Of a stretch of DNA of 11,057 nucleotides, positions 6,925 to 11,057 are shown in pieces (position 1 is the first letter of the stretch; every line of letters begins with the position of its first letter). A program made the translations under genes and the position numbers. The DNA lies in assembly GCA_038227745.1 (NCBI GenBank), contig JBBRPS010000316.1:1-11057 (forward strand), written 5' to 3'. This DNA comes from DASPXY01 sp038227745. Its GTDB lineage: Bacteria > Planctomycetota > Planctomycetia > Gemmatales > Gemmataceae. The notes below the pieces were generated by a model. It worked only from the letters and a program-made list of their open reading frames with translations, made no database searches and was not told the origin of the DNA.

Positions 6925-8199
6925 ATGAGGTCCCTGGGAAGGACTTTGGTCACGACGGGCGTCTGGGCCGGCTTGCTGTTCGGTGCGGCCGCCGCCTACG
7001 TCGCGTGGCAAATCCAGATGGTGGCCGGACCGGCCGCGCCCACCCCGCAGACGTTGAGCCTCGCCGAACTGATCGCGAAGGGACCCGGCAAGAACCTCCA
7101 CGTCGAGTTGACCGACGTCGCCTTTGGGCCGCCCACGGTCGAAACGCAAGGCGATCGGTGGGAGTGCGTCTGGATCCCGCTCCGCCCGGCCGGCCAGGCC
7201 AAGGCGCCCCCGGCGCCGGCCGTCCTCCTGCGGGCGAGCCGTCCCCGCGGGCAGGCCCAGCTCGACGACCTCGTCAAGCAATCGCGGCTGGCGGTGCTGG
7301 TCACGAACTCCCTGCCCCAGCGGTCCGTGTGGAAGGCCCGGCCGAGTGCGGACCTGCAGCGCACCTACCCGAAATTGGACCTCGCGAAAGTGACGTTCCT
7401 GGCCGAGCCGGACCTCGACTTCGCCGGCTTCGTCCTGACGCCCGACGTCGTCTTTGACAGGACCTCCGCCCAGATCGTCTGGGGGGTCGCCATCGGCCTG
7501 CTGTCGCTCGGGTTCTTCTGTTTGCTCCTGCGATGGTCGCAAAAGAGCGGCGCGGGGAAGAAGGCCCGGGAGGCGTGCATCCGGCCGGAGGACGAATATA
7601 CGCGCGGGCGGCTGGCGGTCGAGATCCCCCAGTCCGAGCACCGCTTCAAGGCCTGGGACTGTTTCTGCCTGGCCCGGAAGTACCTCTTGTGGGCGGCCGT
7701 CCTGTTCCTCGTGGGGCTGGCGCCGATGAGCGGCGTCGCCTTCTCCCTTGACAGAGGGAGCTTCCTCTCGGCCGTCGTCTTCGCCCTGATCGGGTTGCTC
7801 TTCTTCCGCTGGGGCTGGAAGGTTGTGAAGGCGACTGTACGGCTCTACAGCCAGGGGGCGCTGCACATCGCCGTGTGCCACGGCGGCCTGCGCTGGCGCT
7901 CCCGGAGCGGGGACCGGGCGGCCCTCTGGACGGAGGTCGTGGCCGGCCAGGTGAGGCAGGTCGCCACGCGGCAGATGGGGACGGGCGCCCTGGTGGGCTA
8001 CACGGGCATCTGCACCATCCTGCTCCACTCCGGCGAAACCCTGTACTTCACGAACGACACGATCACCGACTTCGTCCGCTTCGCGAGCCTCGCGCACAGC
8101 GGTCACGAGGAGACGCGCCAGCTGTCGAAGCGGCAGTTCATGAACGGCGCCCGCGGGCAAGTGTTCCCCGCGGCCCGGCCCGATCCGGTCCGCCGTTGA
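6925..8199 (+). CDS. Membrane protein of unknown function, four predicted segments
   Basis: I do not recognise a named family. The 424 residues contain hydrophobic segments at about 8-29, 182-203, 253-273 and 280-296. Between the first two is a domain of about 150 residues that starts after a Pro-rich stretch (LAELIAKGPGKNLHVELTD, 46-64) and probably faces the outside. After the fourth segment, residues 304-392 look like a compact beta-rich domain (RLYSQGALHI, LRWRSRSGD, ALWTEVVAGQV, ILLHSGETLYF) ending in a helix, recalling the PH-like C-terminal domains of some bacterial membrane proteins (DUF6585-type); this is a pattern guess. Many Cys (81, 199, 218, 246, 248) lie near the membrane. The ATG at 6925 has GGGAG eight bases upstream. 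It has its own promoter, and 192 bases separate it from the next gene, so it is probably transcribed alone. Confidence 0.8.
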   Translation: MRSLGRTLVTTGVWAGLLFGAAAAYVAWQIQMVAGPAAPTPQTLSLAELIAKGPGKNLHVELTDVAFGPPTVETQGDRWECVWIPLRPAGQAKAPPAPAVLLRASRPRGQAQLDDLVKQSRLAVLVTNSLPQRSVWKARPSADLQRTYPKLDLAKVTFLAEPDLDFAGFVLTPDVVFDRTSAQIVWGVAIGLLSLGFFCLLLRWSQKSGAGKKAREACIRPEDEYTRGRLAVEIPQSEHRFKAWDCFCLARKYLLWAAVLFLVGLAPMSGVAFSLDRGSFLSAVVFALIGLLFFRWGWKVVKATVRLYSQGALHIAVCHGGLRWRSRSGDRAALWTEVVAGQVRQVATRQMGTGALVGYTGICTILLHSGETLYFTNDTITDFVRFASLAHSGHEETRQLSKRQFMNGARGQVFPAARPDPVRR

Positions 8200-8245
8200 C
8201 CACCCCGGCTGCTTTCGTCTCGCCCATTGCCATCCCCGTTGCGTT

Positions 8246-8358
8246 GCGGTTCACGGAACCGCGGCGCCGCGGGGCTGTCGTTTGAGCGCGTCACCCCCAA
8301 CCCCAGGTGGGGTTTACAGGGGCAGAGGCCGGCGACCGGAGAAGCCCGGCACCCGGGC
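8246..8358. other. Cluster of small hairpins between two genes
   Basis: Four short structures crowd this gap: GCGGTTC/GAACCGC (8246-8262), an overlapping 14-bp perfect palindrome (8259-8272), AACCCC/GGGGTT (8299-8314, followed by TACAGG) and GCCCGG/CCGGGC (8344-8358). The first two compete for the same bases. They could end transcription of the upstream gene or structure the leader of the downstream one. No clear promoter is seen here, and in GC-rich DNA short palindromes are also expected by chance. Confidence 0.4.
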
Positions 8359-8391
8359 GTCCTCCCGCTCCGCCGTTCAGGGGGAACCACC

Positions 8392-9741
8392 ATGAGACGC
8401 GCACGACAGTCGTTCTGGGTACTCTTCGTGTTCGGGGCCTGCGTGGGGTTGGCGCCGCAGACCGGGGGGGGCTCGCCCGGCGAAGGCCTCGTCGGGAAAG
8501 TCAAGGAGAAGGGCGGCAAGGCGGCCACGCCCGGCAAGCCGCGGCCGCTGACGGGCGAGCCGATGCTGCGGATTTACCCCGTGCCGGCCGGACAGGCCGA
8601 GGCGATCGCCACCGCCCTGCAGAAGATCTACCCGGCCACGGCCGACGTGAAGATCGCCGCCGTCGGCGCCACGCAGGTCATGGCCTACACGACCAGTCCC
8701 GAAACCCAGTTCACCATCGCCCGGCACCTCCAGCAGCTGGTGATCGAGGTCGCCCCCTTGACGACCCTCGACGCCGCCAGGACGGTGGAGTTGCTCCGAG
8801 GGATGTTCGACCGGGGCGGCGCCGGGGGCCTGTTCCTCGACGTGGACCGGGCACGCAACGCGCTGGTCCTGAGGGGGACGCGCGACCAGCTCGAGGAGAT
8901 CAAGCAGGCCCTCCGCGCCCTGGGGGAGGCGCCGCCCGCGCGGACCGCCAACCTGCGCATCATCACCCTGGAGAAGGGGAGCGCCGCCACGCTCGCGGAG
9001 GCACTGCAGCGGCTGCTGCGCCAGATGCGGCCCAACCCGGTGCGCGTCGTCGTGCCGGGTCAAAAAGAGGCCCCGGCCCCGAAGCCCGGCCCTCAGCCGC
9101 CGAAGGGCGGCGCCAAGCCCGCCGACAAGGTGCCCGCCCCGGTCACCCTGACCGCCGTCGGCAACAAACTGATCGTCGGCAGTGACGACCCCCAGGTGCT
9201 GGCCCTGGCGCAGGAGTTGGTGCGCCTGCTCGTTCACACCGACGGTTCCGGCGACTTCGAGGTGATCCGCCTGCGCCACGCCAGCGCCACCGCCGTCGCC
9301 CTGACCCTCGACGAGGCCTTCAACGGGCCGCACAAATCGGAAGGCCGCGGGCCTGCGCCGCGCGCCGAACGGATTCGCGTCGTGGCCGACCCCGTGACGA
9401 ACTCGCTGCTGCTCAAGGCGAGCCCGCTCGACCTGCTGACGATCCGGAGGCTGCTGGAGAAGGCGCTGGATGTCGAGGCGGCCGACGCGGCGCCGGTGGT
9501 CCAAACGCGGCTGATCGGCCCGCTGAAGCACGCCCAGGCCGCCGAGGTGGCCCAGGTAGTGCGTGCGGTCTACGGCGAGGGGGCAGCCCGCTCCGGCGCG
9601 CCGGACGCCCGGCCACGGATTGCCCTGTCGGTCGGCGTCGATGCCCGGACGAACTCGCTGGTGATCCGCGGCACGCCGGCGCTGCAGGAGGAGATCGTGG
9701 CGCTGGTGGAGCGACTCGACAAGAAGGCCCCGCCGAAATGA
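8392..9741 (+). CDS. Exported protein with repeated secretin N-type domains, no barrel
   Basis: A 449-residue protein with a signal peptide (MRRARQ, then hydrophobic residues 8-20) followed by about five units of the small alpha/beta fold found in the periplasmic N-domains of secretins (GspD/PilQ). Approximate units are 58-120, 123-178, 187-282, 288-361 and 370-443. Each has a start like FEVIRLRHASA, a helix, a strand such as RIRVVADPVTNSLLLKAS, and a closing helix such as DLLTIRRLLEKAL. A Pro/Lys/Gly-rich linker (224-250) splits the third unit. The outer-membrane secretin barrel is absent; the protein ends after the last unit. Proteins of this kind are common in planctomycetes, and their role is unsettled: an envelope scaffold or partner of a secretion system is plausible. 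GGGGGA lies seven bases before the ATG at 8392. A bidirectional hairpin ends the gene. Confidence 0.85.
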   Translation: MRRARQSFWVLFVFGACVGLAPQTGGGSPGEGLVGKVKEKGGKAATPGKPRPLTGEPMLRIYPVPAGQAEAIATALQKIYPATADVKIAAVGATQVMAYTTSPETQFTIARHLQQLVIEVAPLTTLDAARTVELLRGMFDRGGAGGLFLDVDRARNALVLRGTRDQLEEIKQALRALGEAPPARTANLRIITLEKGSAATLAEALQRLLRQMRPNPVRVVVPGQKEAPAPKPGPQPPKGGAKPADKVPAPVTLTAVGNKLIVGSDDPQVLALAQELVRLLVHTDGSGDFEVIRLRHASATAVALTLDEAFNGPHKSEGRGPAPRAERIRVVADPVTNSLLLKASPLDLLTIRRLLEKALDVEAADAAPVVQTRLIGPLKHAQAAEVAQVVRAVYGEGAARSGAPDARPRIALSVGVDARTNSLVIRGTPALQEEIVALVERLDKKAPPK

Positions 9742-9742
9742 C

Positions 9743-9780
9743 GCTCCGGCCGCCGCAGGGCGCGGCCGGAGCCTTCTCGG
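9743..9780. terminator. Terminator between convergent genes
   Basis: An 11-bp perfect stem (9743-9753 with 9762-9772) around an 8-base loop lies in the 39-base gap between two convergent stop codons. CTTCTCGGTT follows on the plus strand; the T-tract is weak. It may serve both genes. Confidence 0.65.
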
Positions 9781-10140
9781 TTACGGCATGAGAGTGGCGG
9801 TCCCGGAGAAGTCGTTCCCGGGGACGGTGTCCCCGGGATAGAGCCGCAGGCGAATCTTCGTCCCCGCCGTCAGCGTGATGAGTGGGGTCGTGTACGGCAC
9901 GAAGTACGTCCCGCCGGCCGGGAGCGGCGGGACCGGCTTCCAGCTTGTGACGACGGTTCCGGTGGACGTCTCGAAGCGGTAGGACCGGCCGCCGGGGTAC
10001 GCCGTGGCGCTGTTGTTGTGGACCTGTCCCGTGAGCTTGTACGCGCCCCCGATCTTCGGCCCCAACGGGTGCAGGGCAGCCAGATCGACCGGGACGGGGA
10101 AGTTTCCGGACACGTCGTTGGCGGGGACGGTGTCCAGCAA
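9781..10140 (-). pseudogene. C-terminal fragment of a secreted beta-rich (CARDB-like) protein, 5' end missing
   Basis: The minus-strand frame ending with TAA at 9781-9783 encodes a Gly/Pro/Thr-rich extracellular-type sequence of about 120 residues. LTGQVHNNSATAYPGGRSYRF, SWKPVPPLPAGGTYFV and LITLTAGTKIRLRLYPGDTVPGNDFSG suggest a beta-sandwich like the CARDB adhesion-type domains. DTVPANDVSGN near its left edge and DTVPGNDFSGT at its end look like the closing motif of two successive repeats, so the original protein was probably longer. Upstream of about 10140 the frame stays open to a possible ATG at 10200, but those 20 residues are the complement of a beta-helix gene and are not credible as a natural start. 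No signal peptide is present. I therefore read it as the C-terminal part of a gene cut at the junction. Confidence 0.6.
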
Positions 10141-10150
10141 TACCTCGCTC
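10130..10150. other. Apparent junction between unlike DNA segments
   Basis: Two genes on opposite strands both lose their 5' parts here, codon usage changes, and protein families switch from planctomycete-like to alphaproteobacteria-like. No repeat, integrase or transposase is seen at the boundary. The exact base cannot be fixed from the sequence; 10,130-10,150 is the range in which both frames stop making sense as proteins. Confidence 0.6.
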
Positions 10151-10489
10151 GACAATGTGAGTATAATCGACAACGGCTTGGCCGGCCTGTTTACCGCCAA
10201 TCATAATACCGCGATGTTCCGGCGTGGGGTGTCGTCGGGCAACCTCCACGGAGTGTTGGCCGACACCGGCGGCGAAATCACAGTCACCGATGCCCAACTC
10301 AGCGGTAATGCCAACGGCGCCACGTCAACCGGTGGCAACGTCCGGCTGGCCAATACGGATGTCGCCTTCAACACGACCGGGTTTTCTGGCGCCACGATAT
10401 CTTTCGGAAACAACCGTGCGTACAGCAATGGAGGCCTCGGCACAGCTCCAACTCAAGGCGCCGTTTCCACCGACCACGGCCAAATCTAA
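10141..10489 (+). pseudogene. C-terminal fragment of a right-handed beta-helix protein, 5' end missing
   Basis: About 115 residues ending at TAA (10487-10489) show the Asn/Gly-rich rungs of a parallel beta-helix: SLDNVSIIDNGLAGLF, GNLHGVLADTGGEITVTDAQL, GNANGATSTGGNVRLANTDV and ATISFGNNRAYSNG. This matches the C-terminal end of secreted right-handed beta-helix repeat proteins of Bradyrhizobium-like bacteria, which normally have a signal peptide and 250 or more residues. The frame continues upstream to 10004, but those residues (Cys/Pro/Arg-rich) are the antisense of the neighbouring minus-strand gene, so the natural start is missing. Codons ending in A or T are more frequent than in the genes to the left. 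A hairpin terminator follows at 10553. Confidence 0.65.
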
Positions 10490-10552
10490 CCAGATCTAAG
10501 GGTCTCAAGACTTCGCTGTCTGACGTTCACAGCCAGGATCGAGAGCCAGAAC

Positions 10553-10582
10553 CCCCGGGCAGCAATGCCCGGGGTATTTCTG
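10553..10582 (+). terminator. Intrinsic terminator after the beta-helix fragment
   Basis: A 9-bp perfect stem (10553-10561 with 10566-10574) around a GCAA tetraloop is followed by TATTTCTGT. It lies 63 bases after the stop codon. The rest of 10490-10694 shows no gene and no clear promoter. Confidence 0.75.
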
Positions 10583-10694
10583 TGGGCGTTCACGACCGGC
10601 GTATCGGCTGTGAGACCGGAGCATGGTGACTTCGCCGATGGATTTTCGTGGCTCGCGCCATTAGGGTGCAAGCGCGAGACGAGATCGATTGACG

Positions 10695-11057
10695 ATGAAT
10701 AGCGGCGGCAATGGCATGGATTGGTATCGTACGGCAGGGCCCGGTCATGATTTGAAACGCGCGATTTTGGTAGCGGCGGCCGTCATCGCATTCTTGTTTT
10801 CGAGCTGGGAACCCGTGGAGGCGGCCTCGTTCCGTCAGGGCGTCTTGGCCTTCATGCGTCAGGACTATGCGCAGGCATCGCGCGTGTTCGTTCCGTTTGC
10901 CGAGCAAGGCAATCCGGCCGCCCAGACCTATCTGGGCTTCATGTTTGAAACCGGGCGCGGGGTACCGCAAAATTATACCGAAGCGGCGATGTGGTACCGG
11001 CGCGCCGCAGAGCAGGGTGACAGCCTCGCGCAGTATTCGCTCGGCCTGCTCTACGAC
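10695..11057 (+). CDS. Exported Sel1-repeat (SLR) protein, N-terminal part
   Basis: A frame open to the end of the window encodes 121 residues of a Sel1-like repeat protein. A basic-hydrophobic signal sequence (KRAILVAAAVIAFLF, 21-35) ends at a likely VEA/AS cleavage site. Then comes FRQGVLAFMRQDYAQASRVFVPFAEQ and the first Sel1 repeat (GNPAAQTYLGFMFETGRGV, then QNYTEAAMWYRRAAEQ), followed by the start of a second (GDSLAQYSLGLLYD). Such alpha-solenoids mediate protein-protein contacts, often in the periplasm. By hand count, 34 of its 121 codons end in A or T, against 6 of the first 60 in the secretin-N gene at 8392. The wording of the repeat is typical of Bradyrhizobium-like Alphaproteobacteria. 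Start candidates are ATG 10695 and in-frame ATG 10716; neither has a good ribosome site. The 3' end is beyond the window. Confidence 0.8.
   Translation, partial: MNSGGNGMDWYRTAGPGHDLKRAILVAAAVIAFLFSSWEPVEAASFRQGVLAFMRQDYAQASRVFVPFAEQGNPAAQTYLGFMFETGRGVPQNYTEAAMWYRRAAEQGDSLAQYSLGLLYD

Noticed and set aside
6883..9531. Long minus-strand frames opposite the membrane protein and the secretin-N gene
   Set aside because: Composition is the expected complement of the plus-strand genes; no start signals or motifs.
10004..10140. N-terminal extension of the beta-helix frame
   Set aside because: It is the antisense of the CARDB-like gene, lacks beta-helix pattern and has no signal peptide; not a natural start.
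10590..10970. Minus-strand frame of 126 codons opposite the Sel1 gene
   Set aside because: Shadow of a frame with a clear signal peptide and Sel1 repeats.

Overview
The window is GC-rich DNA that reads as a Planctomycetota chromosome (Gemmatales-like is my best guess) from base 1 to about 10,140. The signs are strongly G/C-biased third codon positions, widely spaced genes with their own promoters and terminators, many long GC-rich palindromes between genes, a secretin-N-domain protein with no barrel, and a family of unknown membrane proteins. No ribosomal or other phylogenetic marker is present, so this assignment is inference. From about 10,140 to the end, codon use is looser and the protein families look alphaproteobacterial (Bradyrhizobium-like). 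Two genes are both broken at the point where the character changes.

Layout: (1) 54-1757, minus strand: a GspE/PilB-type assembly ATPase. (2) 1758-2096: a divergent intergenic region with a GC-rich hairpin repeat and a good promoter for the next gene. (3) 2097-3491: a membrane undecaprenyl-phosphate sugar phosphotransferase that starts exopolysaccharide repeat units, ended by a 20-bp perfect hairpin. (4) 3643-3909: an unrecognised 88-residue protein. (5) 4043-4969: quinolinate synthase NadA, which makes the NAD precursor quinolinate with a [4Fe-4S] cluster; its probable start is TTG. (6) 4968-5107: a 37-bp perfect inverted repeat enclosing a second perfect hairpin. (7) 5120-5779: a CBM9/DOMON-like beta-sandwich protein with no signal peptide. 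(8) 5882-6628: a calcineurin-like metallophosphoesterase with all metal motifs. (9) 6629-6924: a second copy of the GC-rich repeat, a 34-bp near-perfect palindrome and a promoter. (10) 6925-8199: an unknown protein with four membrane segments. (11) 8392-9741: an exported protein built of about five secretin N-type domains. (12) 9781 to about 10140, minus strand: the C-terminal part of a secreted beta-rich protein. (13) About 10141-10489: the C-terminal part of a right-handed beta-helix protein. (14) 10695 to the end: the start of an exported Sel1-repeat protein.

The genes do not form one pathway. The ATPase, the sugar phosphotransferase, the secretin-N protein and the truncated surface protein all concern the cell envelope; NadA and the phosphoesterase are housekeeping. 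I see no CRISPR array, tRNA, rRNA, transposase, phage gene or defence system, and no convincing new biological system. The points most worth a second look are the double truncation near 10,140 (assembly chimera or real rearrangement), the nested 140-bp inverted-repeat element after nadA, and the two unknown proteins at 3643 and 6925.
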